DNA of 64,000 nt from assembly GCA_030432635.1 (NCBI GenBank), contig JAUIMB010000004.1, positions 62,001 to 126,000 of the forward strand, read 5' to 3'. Each line of letters begins with the position of its first letter. The first letter of the stretch is position 1. The translations under genes were made by a program, and so were the position numbers. Positions 1 to 8,693 of this stretch are shown here, piece after piece. Below the pieces are notes generated by a model, which was not told the origin of the DNA, did no database searches, and saw nothing but the letters and a program-made list of their open reading frames with translations. The stretch is from Bacteroidia bacterium (GTDB lineage Bacteria; Bacteroidota; Bacteroidia; Flavobacteriales; Flavobacteriaceae).

Positions 1-227
1 TCGTCGATAGAAAATTATATCCTAATGTCGATTTCTATTCAGGTATTATTTACCGAGCCATGGGTATTCCTGTAGAAATGTTTACAGTGATGTTCGCACT
101 AGGTCGACTACCAGGTTGGATAGCACAATGGAGAGAAATGCGCTTGCGTAAAGAACCAATAGGACGACCAAGACAGCTATATGTAGGTGAGACCTATAGA
201 CCGTTTAAAAAAATTAACGATAGATAA
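1..227 (+). CDS. gltA: Citrate synthase, C-terminal part (5' end outside window)
   Basis: The open frame runs in from the left edge (first full codon at 3) and ends at TAA 225-227. The visible residues match the C-terminal end of type II citrate synthase: a PNVDFYSG stretch, then IYRAMGIP, then an [11 protein letters not shown] stretch carrying the late-domain arginine/tryptophan region, ending RPRQLYVG...Y. In the family this enzyme condenses oxaloacetate and acetyl-CoA to open the TCA cycle in the cytoplasm. The aspartate of NVDFYSG corresponds to the conserved catalytic Asp of the His/His/Asp triad (family knowledge). Only about 74 residues are visible, so nothing can be said about the N-terminus or promoter. 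A terminator follows directly. Confidence 0.9.
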   Translation, partial: VDRKLYPNVDFYSGIIYRAMGIPVEMFTVMFALGRLPGWIAQWREMRLRKEPIGRPRQLYVGETYRPFKKINDR

Positions 228-251
228 GGTATTAGAACCAAGATTTAGACT

Positions 252-284
252 AAAGCTTCATAAGACATTATGGAGCTTTTTTTA
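252..284 (+). terminator. Intrinsic terminator after citrate synthase
   Basis: AAGCTTCATAA pairs with TTATGGAGCTT (one G-U pair) around a short loop, followed by a run of T. It lies 25 nt after the gltA stop. Confidence 0.75.
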
Positions 285-368
285 ATTATTTTTAAAAATA
301 GTGGGTAACAATTTGTAATGATTGGAACATTTAAATGAAATCGAACATAACATTTAAAAACAATCATT

Positions 369-1598
369 ATGAAAACAATTAAATCTTTTTTGACCATTTC
401 CTTTGTGGTAATAGTCTTCGTAAACCAAATGGGTGGTCAAACCAGTACATCAACAGGAACAAATGCAGGTAATACAGGAGCTCATAATAGTGCTTTTGGA
501 GCTAATGCATTAATGAGCACTACAGGTGGTTACAATTCTGCCTTTGGATCTGGGGCTTTACAAAATAATATTGGAGGTCAAAATAATACTGCTTTAGGGC
601 GAGAAAGTCTTTCGGACAATACTACAGGTTTAAATAATGTTGGGGTTGGTATGTATGCTTTAAGACGTAATACTACCGCTTCAAATAATATTGCTATAGG
701 ATATAATACACTTGCAAATATGACTACTGATGGAAAAAATACAGCCATTGGTCATTCGACAGCTACATCACTAACATCTGGAACGCTAAATATTCTTATA
801 GGATATAAATTGGCGGTACCATCCAATTTGGAGTCGACTATTATTTTAGGTAATAATTCCAAGTGGAAAATTACGTCTGATGCCGATGGTTATACGGGAA
901 TTGGATTAGGATATAATCAATTTGCGCAAAACCGACTTGAAATTGGAAGTGGTATTCCTGGAACTTCTGGATTACGATTTAGAAGTATTAACTCTAATAG
1001 TTCAACAGTGGCCTCAAATGGTAAGGTCTTAACGGTAAATGCAAATGGAGATGTAGTGCTTACAACAGATGCTGGAGGATCAGGAGGCGGATCTAATGTG
1101 AACATCTATAACGCAGATGGCACACTCACGGGAAATAGAACTGTAACGATGAATAACAATAGGCTCATGTTTAATACGGATACTAATGGTTCAATTTATG
1201 TAGGAGATCGAAGTGATATTACCAACAATGCTAATTTCCCAACAACTACAGGTAATTATAGATTATATGTTGAAGGAGGTATCCTAACCGAAAAAGTAAA
1301 AGTAGCGCTAAGAAATCCAAATACGAATTGGGCTGATTATGTGTTTGAAGACGATTATAAACTAATGTCTTTAAAAGATATTGAGAATTTTATTAAGAAG
1401 CATAAGCATTTACCTGGTATTGCTTCAGCTAATGACTTGGTTGAAAACGGATTAGATTTAGCCGACATGCAAGCTAAACAAATGGAAAAGATCGAGGAAT
1501 TAACACTTTATATTATAGAACAACACAAAAACGTTGAGAAGCAACAAAAGGAGATTGAAAAGTTAAAAGCAATGGTTAAAGCGCTAACTAAGCAATAG
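369..1598 (+). CDS. Secreted fibre-like protein with 17-residue YadA-type head repeats
   Basis: The 409-residue product starts with a signal peptide (about residues 1-23, ending near GGQ). Residues about 30-150 hold consecutive 17-residue units with an N-[ST]-A-[FIL]-G core and an AL...NTTG segment (NSAFG, NTALG, NVGVG, NIAIG, NTAIG). These resemble head repeats of trimeric surface adhesins and phage-type fibres. A glycine/serine-rich hinge lies near 235-245. The C-terminal ~90 residues hold a conserved KHKHLPGIASA-type segment and a long coiled coil, seen in many Bacteroidota tail-fibre-like proteins; the Ser-Lys pair of a peptidase S74 domain is not visible. Inference: an exported, probably trimeric surface fibre. 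It is 31 nt upstream of a T9SS protein, so the two may be co-transcribed. Binding partner unknown. Confidence 0.7.
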   Translation: MKTIKSFLTISFVVIVFVNQMGGQTSTSTGTNAGNTGAHNSAFGANALMSTTGGYNSAFGSGALQNNIGGQNNTALGRESLSDNTTGLNNVGVGMYALRRNTTASNNIAIGYNTLANMTTDGKNTAIGHSTATSLTSGTLNILIGYKLAVPSNLESTIILGNNSKWKITSDADGYTGIGLGYNQFAQNRLEIGSGIPGTSGLRFRSINSNSSTVASNGKVLTVNANGDVVLTTDAGGSGGGSNVNIYNADGTLTGNRTVTMNNNRLMFNTDTNGSIYVGDRSDITNNANFPTTTGNYRLYVEGGILTEKVKVALRNPNTNWADYVFEDDYKLMSLKDIENFIKKHKHLPGIASANDLVENGLDLADMQAKQMEKIEELTLYIIEQHKNVEKQQKEIEKLKAMVKALTKQ

Positions 1599-1629
1599 AA
1601 TATCAGTTTAATTTTTAAATCTCAACATT

Positions 1630-2982
1630 ATGAAGTCATTAGATAATTATAAGAGGCTGAAAAGGCTTGTTTTATTAGTTAGTGTAATGTTTGTAAATAA
1701 TATATATTCACAAACTTATGTGACATGGAATAATCAGCCACCAGAAGCAAATACCATTACTGGCACATATGGGGCAGGAACTTTAGTTACTGTTACTACT
1801 CAAGGAGGTGGTGGAAATATTGGATTAGAATCACCAGCGAGTAACACAAATAATTTGGTAACAACTGTTGCTGCTAATACATTTGATACGAATGGGCCAG
1901 GGAATAGTCAAAACTCTCAGACCTTATTAATTACATTTAATCCACCCGTTTATATTACACAATACAATATGTCAGATATAGATAGAGGAGGAACTTGGGA
2001 TGATTCATTTAATTTTGTTGGTGTTACGTTCGCTAACAATACTTCTACAACTTCAAATACAAACTTAAATGGAGCGGTTGTGACAAACGATCCTTTTAAT
2101 TCCGGAGGTTTTGCATCTTGGTTTTGTTCTTCTCAACCTATTCAGACATTTTCATTGAATTACTTTGGTAATAATGCAAATTTAGTGCATGAATTTTTGG
2201 GCTATTCAATAGAGGTTCTAATTCCTCCAACAATAGATGATATTTGTTTAGACGATACTACTACTAATCTGCCAACGACAATTGGAAATAACATATCTGG
2301 AACATGGAACCCAGAAATTATTAATACTAGCGCTATAGGCACGACTACTTATACATTCACACCTGATAATGGTCAAGCAATACAATGTCCTATTACAATG
2401 GATGTTACAATTGTAGATTGTTGTTTGCCAGATTTAACCTCTAATATAATCATATCGACCATGGTTCAAGAAGAAAGAGATATATGGATTCGATCTACAG
2501 ATAATATTACGTTTTCTGACGGAATACTTGGTAATGGTGTCGTTTATCATGCAGGTGATTTTATAGAATTAAACCCTGAAGATAATCTTGGTAATCTAGG
2601 TTTTGAAGCAGTATTTGGTTCTCAGTTTTCTGCATATATAGAAGGCTGTTCTGGAAATTATGTGTATCGATTGGGAGAAACTGAAATGGATACTTCCAAA
2701 GATGTTCCTCGTCCTAAAAATTCCTCACGTATTATCAATAAGCCAAGCTACTTTGATATTATTTTAGACGATTTTGGGGAAAATATTAAAATTCCTATTA
2801 CCGACTATGAACTCGAGTATGTTGAATTGTTTTCTATTCAAGGTAAACTATTGTATTCAGGAGCGATGGATAAAAATAAAGTGACCATCATTCCGGTTGA
2901 AGCGTTTGATTCGGGCGTTTATATTGTAAAAGTGACATCAGCTCACGGCAAAGCTTTTTCCGAAAAATTTATTAAAAAGTAA
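1630..2982 (+). CDS. T9SS type A sorting domain-containing secreted protein
   Basis: The 450-residue protein has an N-terminal signal segment (basic residues, then a hydrophobic stretch ending near YSQ, residue 28). It is rich in Thr/Asn, with two middle beta-rich regions. The last ~75 residues form a T9SS type A sorting domain (VELFSIQGKLLYSG, then GVYIVKVTS, ending FSEKFIKK), which in this phylum directs export through the Por system and attachment or release at the surface. The middle (residues ~30-260) is not a family I can name; a Cys-Cys-Leu-Pro stretch near 265 may separate two domains. It follows the fibre gene by 31 nt and is closed by a strong terminator. Confidence 0.75.
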   Translation: MKSLDNYKRLKRLVLLVSVMFVNNIYSQTYVTWNNQPPEANTITGTYGAGTLVTVTTQGGGGNIGLESPASNTNNLVTTVAANTFDTNGPGNSQNSQTLLITFNPPVYITQYNMSDIDRGGTWDDSFNFVGVTFANNTSTTSNTNLNGAVVTNDPFNSGGFASWFCSSQPIQTFSLNYFGNNANLVHEFLGYSIEVLIPPTIDDICLDDTTTNLPTTIGNNISGTWNPEIINTSAIGTTTYTFTPDNGQAIQCPITMDVTIVDCCLPDLTSNIIISTMVQEERDIWIRSTDNITFSDGILGNGVVYHAGDFIELNPEDNLGNLGFEAVFGSQFSAYIEGCSGNYVYRLGETEMDTSKDVPRPKNSSRIINKPSYFDIILDDFGENIKIPITDYELEYVELFSIQGKLLYSGAMDKNKVTIIPVEAFDSGVYIVKVTSAHGKAFSEKFIKK

Positions 2983-3006
2983 AATCAAGAGTTCACATCA
3001 TTTATT

Positions 3007-3037
3007 AAGCTCCACTTTAAATCGTGGAGCTTTTTTT
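3007..3037 (+). terminator. Intrinsic terminator of the fibre / T9SS pair
   Basis: AAGCTCCAC pairs perfectly with GTGGAGCTT around an 8-nt loop, followed by seven T. The T tract runs straight into the TATATTTG promoter element of the next gene. Confidence 0.85.
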
Positions 3038-3044
3038 ATATTTG
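3037..3044 (+). promoter_or_regulatory. Predicted -7 element (TATATTTG) of the DDAH-like gene
   Basis: Exact match to the Bacteroidota TAnnTTTG -7 element. It begins at the last T of the preceding terminator and ends 6 nt before the ATG at 3051, predicting transcription start at or next to the start codon. The position expected for a -33 element lies inside the terminator hairpin. Confidence 0.5.
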
Positions 3045-3050
3045 CAATCT

Positions 3051-3965
3051 ATGATTATACCTAACGTCAAAAACGAAACCTCGCGACTACGTGCTGTAGT
3101 TTTAGGCACTGCCGAAAGCATTGGTCCTGTACCTACTTTAGAAGAGGCTTACGATCCTAAATCTGTCGAACATATCAAGGCAGGAACTTATCCTGTGGAA
3201 GCCGATATGATCCAAGAAATGGACGCAGTTGCCCAAGTGTTTATGAAATATGATGTAACGCTTTACAGACCCAAAGTGATAGCAGATTACAACCAGATTT
3301 TCTCTAGGGACATTGGTTTTGTGATTGACGATAAGTTCATTTTTGCCAATATCTTACCCGATCGTGATCGTGAAATTGAAGCCATCGAGCATGTATGGAG
3401 TCAAATTCCGAAAACGCATCGTATTCGATTGCCTGAAGAATGCCATGTCGAAGGTGGTGATGTCATGCCTTGGAACGACTACATCTTTATAGGAACCTAT
3501 TCTGGTGAGGACTACTCCGATTATATTACAGCACGTACCAATATGGACGCGGTTATTGCACTACAGGAATTATTTCCTCATAAAACGGTAAAGCCTTTCG
3601 AACTTCGAAAATCCAATACTGAAGCCCAGGAGAATGCCTTGCATTTGGATTGCTGTTTTCAACCTATAGGAACCAATAAAGCCATTTTGCATAAAAACGG
3701 TTTTTTAGTGGAAAGCGAATACCAATGGCTGGTTGATTTCTTCGGAAAGGATAATGTTTTTGAGATTACCAAAGCGGAAATGTACCATATGAATAGCAAT
3801 GTATTTTCTATTGCTGAAGATGTCATTATTTCTGAACGAAACTTTACTAGATTAAATACGTGGCTTCGTGAACAAGGGTTTACGGTAGAGGAGGTGCCTT
3901 ATGCTGAAATAGCCAAACAGGAAGGCTTGTTACGTTGTAGTACTTTGCCTTTAATTAGGGATTAA
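3051..3965 (+). CDS. Dimethylarginine dimethylaminohydrolase / amidinotransferase-family protein
   Basis: The 304-residue protein has the guanidino-modifying (GME) pentein fold signature: an EGGD segment near residue 136 (acidic residues that hold the guanidinium), a catalytic His in ALHLDC near residue 200, and the nucleophilic Cys near the C-terminus in LLRCSTLPL. The family hydrolyses or transfers the guanidino group of arginine derivatives through a covalent Cys adduct. Whether the substrate is methylarginine, arginine or another guanidine is not decided by the sequence. ATG 3051 was chosen over an in-frame GTG at 3024 because the latter lies inside the terminator hairpin and upstream of the promoter element. 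A second GME-family enzyme (CtlX) lies at 16 kb. Confidence 0.8.
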   Translation: MIIPNVKNETSRLRAVVLGTAESIGPVPTLEEAYDPKSVEHIKAGTYPVEADMIQEMDAVAQVFMKYDVTLYRPKVIADYNQIFSRDIGFVIDDKFIFANILPDRDREIEAIEHVWSQIPKTHRIRLPEECHVEGGDVMPWNDYIFIGTYSGEDYSDYITARTNMDAVIALQELFPHKTVKPFELRKSNTEAQENALHLDCCFQPIGTNKAILHKNGFLVESEYQWLVDFFGKDNVFEITKAEMYHMNSNVFSIAEDVIISERNFTRLNTWLREQGFTVEEVPYAEIAKQEGLLRCSTLPLIRD

Positions 3966-3974
3966 TTTTTTGTT

Positions 3975-5051
3975 TTATTTTACAAATCCATCCCAGCGTT
4001 TCATATAGTTGATAAATTGAGAACCTAAACCTTCTTTCTTGAGATACTCTTCAGAAGTAGGTAATTCGGTTGGTTCGAAGTTAGGATGTTTTAAAACTTG
4101 ATTTGGGAAGTCATGATGCAATATTGCAGAGCGACCAATGGATACAAAATCAACACCATAATCTAACACCCTAAGTACGTCCTTTCCTGTTCTAATTTGT
4201 CCTGCAACCGTCCATTTTACAGTTTTAAAATCAAGTTCAGAGAAATGTTCTAACAACGATTTATGTTGATGCTCCATGTCTTCAGGTTTCTTAAAGACAT
4301 CCCAAAGGGATAGATCTAAAAAGTCGATTTCGTGATGGTCTATCAATTGTTGGGCAACCATTTTGATTTCGTTTAGTTGCATTCCAAAACGTTCAGGAGA
4401 TAGTCGCACCCCAATCAAAAATCCCGAACCGCAGGTCGCTCGAATGCCATCAACAATTTCAAAAAGTAATCGTGCTCGATTTTCAAGGGTTCCACCATAT
4501 TTGTCTTTACGTTGATTAATACTTGAACTCAAAAATTGGGTCAAAATGTAACCATGTGCTCCATGGACTTCAACACCATCATAACCGCTTTGTTGCGCTC
4601 TTTTGGCTGCAACAATAAAATCATCACGTAGTTGGCGAATTTCATCAAGGGTCAAGGCACGTGCATTATGCTTTTTGCTTTCCGAAGGACAAACAGCTTT
4701 TTGCTTAATCACATCAACAGGAGAGCGCATACCAGCATGATGCAGTTGAATAACGGCTAAACTATTATGTGCTTTGATTCCTGAAGCCAATCGTTTGTGC
4801 CCTTCAATATGATCATCTGAGAATATTCCTAACTGACCTGCAAATCCTTGTCCTATCGATTGTACATGCGATGCACATGTCATGGTGAGTCCAAATCCAC
4901 CTTTGGCGCGCATGGTCAACCATTGGTATTCATTATCAGATAGTGAACCGTCATCATGACTTTGGGTATTGGTCATAGGAGCCAACATGAAACGATTTTT
5001 CATTCGAGATCCACAATGAAACTGAACTTCAGAAATTAAACGATTAGACAT
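3975..5051 (-). CDS. NADH:flavin oxidoreductase, Old Yellow Enzyme family
   Basis: The 358-residue TIM-barrel flavoenzyme shows family landmarks in order: an N-terminal LAPMT segment, an IQLHHAGM strand (~residue 102), the active-site segment GVEVHGAHGYILTQFLS with the paired His that bind the substrate carbonyl, the SINQRKDKYGG stretch, a GVRLSPE strand, and a C-terminal phosphate-binding VDFVSIGRSAI. Such enzymes carry FMN and reduce activated C=C bonds or xenobiotics with NAD(P)H. The physiological substrate is unknown. It starts 5 nt after the M28 peptidase stop, so it is probably translated from the same mRNA, and it converges on the DDAH-like gene with 9 nt between stops. Confidence 0.85.
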   Translation of the reverse strand: MSNRLISEVQFHCGSRMKNRFMLAPMTNTQSHDDGSLSDNEYQWLTMRAKGGFGLTMTCASHVQSIGQGFAGQLGIFSDDHIEGHKRLASGIKAHNSLAVIQLHHAGMRSPVDVIKQKAVCPSESKKHNARALTLDEIRQLRDDFIVAAKRAQQSGYDGVEVHGAHGYILTQFLSSSINQRKDKYGGTLENRARLLFEIVDGIRATCGSGFLIGVRLSPERFGMQLNEIKMVAQQLIDHHEIDFLDLSLWDVFKKPEDMEHQHKSLLEHFSELDFKTVKWTVAGQIRTGKDVLRVLDYGVDFVSIGRSAILHHDFPNQVLKHPNFEPTELPTSEEYLKKEGLGSQFINYMKRWDGFVK

Positions 5052-5056
5052 GCTAA

Positions 5057-6217
5057 TTACTTTACAACAATGGTTTTAACAAAACGCTTATTATTTATCG
5101 AGAAGATGGCAAAATATTGAGAAGGTGCAAGTCCTTCAATGGTTAAGGTTTGACTGTCTTGTGTCAAGGTATTTTGGTAGACTTCTTTCCCAAGGATATC
5201 CACTAATTTAAAATCGATATTTCCCGATAAGCCCTTTTTGAACGATACCGTCAATTGCTCATGGATAGGATTTGGAGAAATACTTATTGCATTCTCGATT
5301 AAGTTCAATTCGTCGATATCCAAACTATCGTAAGCCACTGCGAATTCCATTGCGGCACCTAGAGCACCTTTGATTGCCTCATAAGCATAAGTAACATCCA
5401 TGTTGGTTAGATTGTCATTGATAGTATGGATAACAGACGATACATTGGTTTCGTAAAGTCCAGTAATGACTTCGCCATTATTTTCAAAAGGAATATAATC
5501 GGAAGCAAATGCAAATGAAATTTCTGTTTCCAGATTGGAATAGAATTCCATACAATTTGCCAAGACTATTGTTGCGGCATCTGATGCTGCATTGTTTGAA
5601 GAAGGGTTGCTAAGGTCGCGTTCGCAAGTAATGGTGTTATTGGTCACTCCATTCACACCACCAATTTCATCAATATTGAACACCACTTTGATGTCTAGGT
5701 TTTGCGGAATAACCGTATTATTTACATAATAGGAGCTGCCTATCAAACCATCTTCCTCTCCTGAGAAGTGAATGAATTTAATGGAATATTCAGTATCGAT
5801 ATCCTTTAACAAACGCGCAAGCTCCAAGAGTAACACAGTACCTGAGCCATTGTCATTGGTTCCTGGTCCATTTATGGTATCGTAATGCGCGTCGATAATT
5901 ACATAAGTGTTTGGAAAAGTCGTTCCTGTTTTTGTCACAATGATATTGTTGCTTGTTCCAGCCGAATAAGAAAAATCTTGTAGCACGATGTCTGTATAGC
6001 CCAAATCCTGATAGCGAGAAGTGATCCAGTTTTCAGCATCGGTAAGTGCCTGTGAACCTACTGTTTTTATTCCGAAATTTTCAAAAGTCGTTAAATCATT
6101 GAGTACGTTCGTCTGTGAAGTGTTGGCCACAACATCTGCATAAAATTGATTAAAGGTTTGTGCATAAGAACAACTTATGGCGACAATAAAAATGATGGAT
6201 AGTTTGATGGTTTTCAT
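5057..6217 (-). CDS. Secreted M28-family metallopeptidase with T9SS sorting domain
   Basis: The 386-residue protein has a signal peptide (1-20, ending SYAQ), an M28 zinc peptidase domain (~residues 30-290) and a T9SS type A C-terminal domain (from about ISISPNPIHEQ to the end). The di-zinc ligands expected for M28 are visible in order: His in DAHYDT, Asp in NDNGSG, Glu-Glu in FSGEEDG, Asp in NIDEIGG and a late His in SVIHTINDN. The family includes aminopeptidases and related exopeptidases; here it would act on the surface or outside the cell after T9SS export. It lies 30 nt downstream of the acyl-CoA-binding protein gene and 5 nt upstream of the OYE gene. Confidence 0.85.
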   Translation of the reverse strand: MKTIKLSIIFIVAISCSYAQTFNQFYADVVANTSQTNVLNDLTTFENFGIKTVGSQALTDAENWITSRYQDLGYTDIVLQDFSYSAGTSNNIIVTKTGTTFPNTYVIIDAHYDTINGPGTNDNGSGTVLLLELARLLKDIDTEYSIKFIHFSGEEDGLIGSSYYVNNTVIPQNLDIKVVFNIDEIGGVNGVTNNTITCERDLSNPSSNNAASDAATIVLANCMEFYSNLETEISFAFASDYIPFENNGEVITGLYETNVSSVIHTINDNLTNMDVTYAYEAIKGALGAAMEFAVAYDSLDIDELNLIENAISISPNPIHEQLTVSFKKGLSGNIDFKLVDILGKEVYQNTLTQDSQTLTIEGLAPSQYFAIFSINNKRFVKTIVVK

Positions 6218-6247
6218 GTGATATTGGTGTTGCGATTTACACGAGGT

Positions 6248-6514
6248 TCATTCGCGATATAAAAAGTAATTATTCACCAATTCGATATACATACGTTTGG
6301 CGTCATCTTCACTGACGTCTTGTACTTGAAATAGCGCATTGGTCTTAAAGGCATTAATAATTGGTTTACGACTACTTGGTCTACCATAATCATTGGTCGC
6401 TTTTTTATAATAGGCATACAATCGCAAGAGGAAATCTGCAGGAAAAGGCTCAGCATGAGCGTTTATACGCGCAACAGCTTCTTCAAATTCGATTTGTAAT
6501 TCTTCTGAACTCAT
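6248..6514 (-). CDS. Acyl-CoA-binding protein (ACBP)
   Basis: At 88 residues it has the length of a free-standing ACBP. It shows the helical-bundle pattern: an FEEAVARIN helix 1, the LLRLYAYYKKAT segment (Tyr and Lys residues that contact the acyl-CoA in the family), a short loop replacing the usual GD...P, and a C-terminal A..MYIELVNNY helix. The role in the family is to sequester and deliver long-chain acyl-CoA in the cytoplasm. Its ATG overlaps the psd stop by 4 nt (ATGA), so translation is coupled, which suggests a link between acyl-CoA supply and phospholipid synthesis (inference). Confidence 0.8.
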   Translation of the reverse strand: MSSEELQIEFEEAVARINAHAEPFPADFLLRLYAYYKKATNDYGRPSSRKPIINAFKTNALFQVQDVSEDDAKRMYIELVNNYFLYRE

Positions 6515-7164
6515 CGTTTTTCAGCAATAACACTTTCGCCTCCTCTTACTTTTTGGTTAAGTTCAACTTTGATATCAGCATCCAATGGTAAAAATAGATC
6601 GACACGAGATCCGAATTTTATAAATCCCGAATCTGAACCCTGTATGGCCTCATCCTTGACTTTTGCATAATTGACAATACGTTTCGCCAAAGCACCTGCA
6701 ATTTGTCTGTAAAGGATTTTTCCGAAGTTTTTATTTTCAACAACAACCGTTGTACGTTCATTTTCCTCACTTGCCTTAGGATGCCATGCAACAAGATATT
6801 TTCCAGGATGATATTTACTGTAAGTTACATTTCCGCTTATGGGATAACGTGTCACATGAACATTTATTGGCGACATAAATACAGATACCTGAATGCGTTT
6901 ATCATTGAAGACTTCCTTTTCATAAACTTCCTCGATGACTACTACTTTCCCATCTACGGGAGAGACTGCAGTATGGGCTTCTATTTTTGTATGCCGTTTT
7001 GGATTTCTAAAAAATTGAAGAATCAAGACCAACAATACCAGTAGCCCAATTAATAATGTTAATCGTAACCATTGGATATCGATAAATCTATCGATCAATA
7101 AACTGCCAGTGATGACAATGACAAATGTGATGAATATGATTTTATAACCTTCTTTATGAAACAT
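6511..7164 (-). CDS. psd: Phosphatidylserine decarboxylase, short form
   Basis: The 217-residue protein is the short Psd type common in Bacteroidota and archaea. Two membrane segments lie at about 8-24 and 33-52. The VSPVDGKV segment (~67-74), SVFMSPINVHVTRYP (~94-108) and the self-cleavage site FGS (G185-S186) are present. The serine is converted to the pyruvoyl prosthetic group, giving beta and alpha chains. The enzyme makes phosphatidylethanolamine from phosphatidylserine at the inner membrane. The start overlaps the cdsA end by 11 nt, and its stop overlaps the ACBP start, matching a phospholipid-synthesis operon. Confidence 0.9.
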   Translation of the reverse strand: MFHKEGYKIIFITFVIVITGSLLIDRFIDIQWLRLTLLIGLLVLLVLILQFFRNPKRHTKIEAHTAVSPVDGKVVVIEEVYEKEVFNDKRIQVSVFMSPINVHVTRYPISGNVTYSKYHPGKYLVAWHPKASEENERTTVVVENKNFGKILYRQIAGALAKRIVNYAKVKDEAIQGSDSGFIKFGSRVDLFLPLDADIKVELNQKVRGGESVIAEKR

Positions 7165-7975
7165 AATGTACTAATCTTAAAAACAAAAATATAAAAGGTG
7201 CAGCAAAGATAATACTATCCAAGCGATCCATTAAACCACCATGACCAGGCATGATCACACCACTGTCCTTGACGTTTGCCTGACGCTTAAACTTAGATTC
7301 TATTAAATCGCCAAGTGTTCCAAAGACACTGATAATAATACTTAAAATAAGCCAATTGGTAAAGCTTAAGGTTTCGGTATAGTGTGCAATAAAATAGCTT
7401 GCTACACATGAAAAAAAGAGTCCGCCAAGAAAACCTTCCACGGTTTTCTTTGGAGAGATTTTAGGGAAAAGTTTTTGCTTACCAAAGTTTTTTCCAACAA
7501 GGTAGGCAAATGTGTCGTTAATCCAAACCAATAGAAATGAGCCGAATAGGAGCAATGGTGTAAACTTTTGGTCAAAATTTGCAATAGCGTTGATAAAAAC
7601 AAAACCACTTGAGAGATAAAACGTGGTAAGTATAAATCGTTTCGCACTAAAAAGCGGAATGGTCTTTTCCGAAAACAGATCCTTGATCAATATCAATTGA
7701 ACGAATATGGTTAAGACCAATAATATTTGACAGGCTTCATCGACTCCAGTTGTAGATGGTGAAAGTAGACTCCAATAAGCAAATCCCAAATATAAAAAGG
7801 TAAAAATAAGGTAAGGTGAAAAGCTTTTTAAGTGAATCAGTTTTTTAAACTCGATCATACAAATGATTCCGAAAAAATAAAAGAGGGTAATGAGCGCGTG
7901 CTGCCAAAATAAAGCGACAACAAGAAGCGAAGCATATAAAAGGCCTGAGAGCGCTCTTGTACCAAGTTCTTTCAT
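7154..7975 (-). CDS. cdsA: Phosphatidate cytidylyltransferase
   Basis: The 273-residue polytopic protein (about eight hydrophobic helices) ends with the CDP-alcohol synthase signature: a GDLIESKFKR segment, then KDSGVIMPGHGGLMDRLDSI (about residues 235-255), with the conserved Asp residues. PKKTVEG upstream is also typical. It converts phosphatidic acid plus CTP to CDP-diacylglycerol, the branch point of phospholipid synthesis. The ATG follows the stop of the LUD gene with no gap, and its 3' end overlaps psd, so the gene is inside a translationally coupled chain. Confidence 0.92.
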   Translation of the reverse strand: MKELGTRALSGLLYASLLVVALFWQHALITLFYFFGIICMIEFKKLIHLKSFSPYLIFTFLYLGFAYWSLLSPSTTGVDEACQILLVLTIFVQLILIKDLFSEKTIPLFSAKRFILTTFYLSSGFVFINAIANFDQKFTPLLLFGSFLLVWINDTFAYLVGKNFGKQKLFPKISPKKTVEGFLGGLFFSCVASYFIAHYTETLSFTNWLILSIIISVFGTLGDLIESKFKRQANVKDSGVIMPGHGGLMDRLDSIIFAAPFIFLFLRLVHYVS

Positions 7976-8581
7976 TTATAAGTCTTCTAGGAGCATCAAA
8001 TATAAGTTTTTTGAACTACTTCCGTAGGTCAGGAAGTCTTTATCTTCGATGGCTTTAAAATGCTTAATGGTTGTAATATTTGTTGGAATTTTATTGCGGT
8101 TTTTCCCTTTAATGCCACGCAAGCCTTCTCCAATATTTTGGACAAATTGACTAGTGGTAGCATAAATGATGAAATTATCAGGAAGTTCCTTCAGCTTCTT
8201 TTCAGCAATTTGATTGGAAGAGATGAGCAGTGAACCATCATCAGAAATCAAGTACTCACAAGTAGAGAGAAAATAGGTGCTTTCCGATATGCGTTCTGTG
8301 GTATTTAACTCAAAGTCTTTGAACAAGTCATTCAAACGTTCATCAAAAAGCAGTACCTTATTATCTTGCCATCCATTTTCCTTCAGGATTGAATTGAAAC
8401 TATCCTGAATTTCCTGCATATTTTCGCAATATAGAAACTTACCACCATTGGCCTTGAAGTTTATGGTGAATTGTTCATCCACAGGCAACTTTACCTCAGG
8501 CATATACTTGCCTCGTTCTTCGCTTTTTATGTGGTCTTCGGGTGTGTTTTTTAAACCGAAGATTTTACGAAATAAACTCAT
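7976..8581 (-). CDS. LUD (LutC/YkgG-type) domain protein
   Basis: The 201-residue protein has an N-terminal basic tail and a domain from about residue 55 on that looks like the LUD fold: NGWQDNKVLLFDE, a CEYLISDDGSLLIS strand-turn-strand, NFIIYATTSQFVQNIGEGL and a terminal GSSSKNLYLMLLEDL. LutC-type proteins work in lactate oxidation in other bacteria, but no lutA/lutB partner is present here. Its place between ftsH and cdsA suggests another job, possibly in membrane or acyl metabolism (inference). It ends directly at the cdsA start. Confidence 0.65.
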   Translation of the reverse strand: MSLFRKIFGLKNTPEDHIKSEERGKYMPEVKLPVDEQFTINFKANGGKFLYCENMQEIQDSFNSILKENGWQDNKVLLFDERLNDLFKDFELNTTERISESTYFLSTCEYLISDDGSLLISSNQIAEKKLKELPDNFIIYATTSQFVQNIGEGLRGIKGKNRNKIPTNITTIKHFKAIEDKDFLTYGSSSKNLYLMLLEDL

Positions 8582-8693
8582 GTATTGGGTACGCTATTAA
8601 TCGTATGTCTCTGATGTATGTTTTCAAATATAAAAAAACTAAAATGAATGGTTTATGGATTTAAGTTTTTTATAAGACAAAGTTCGAGAGTGG

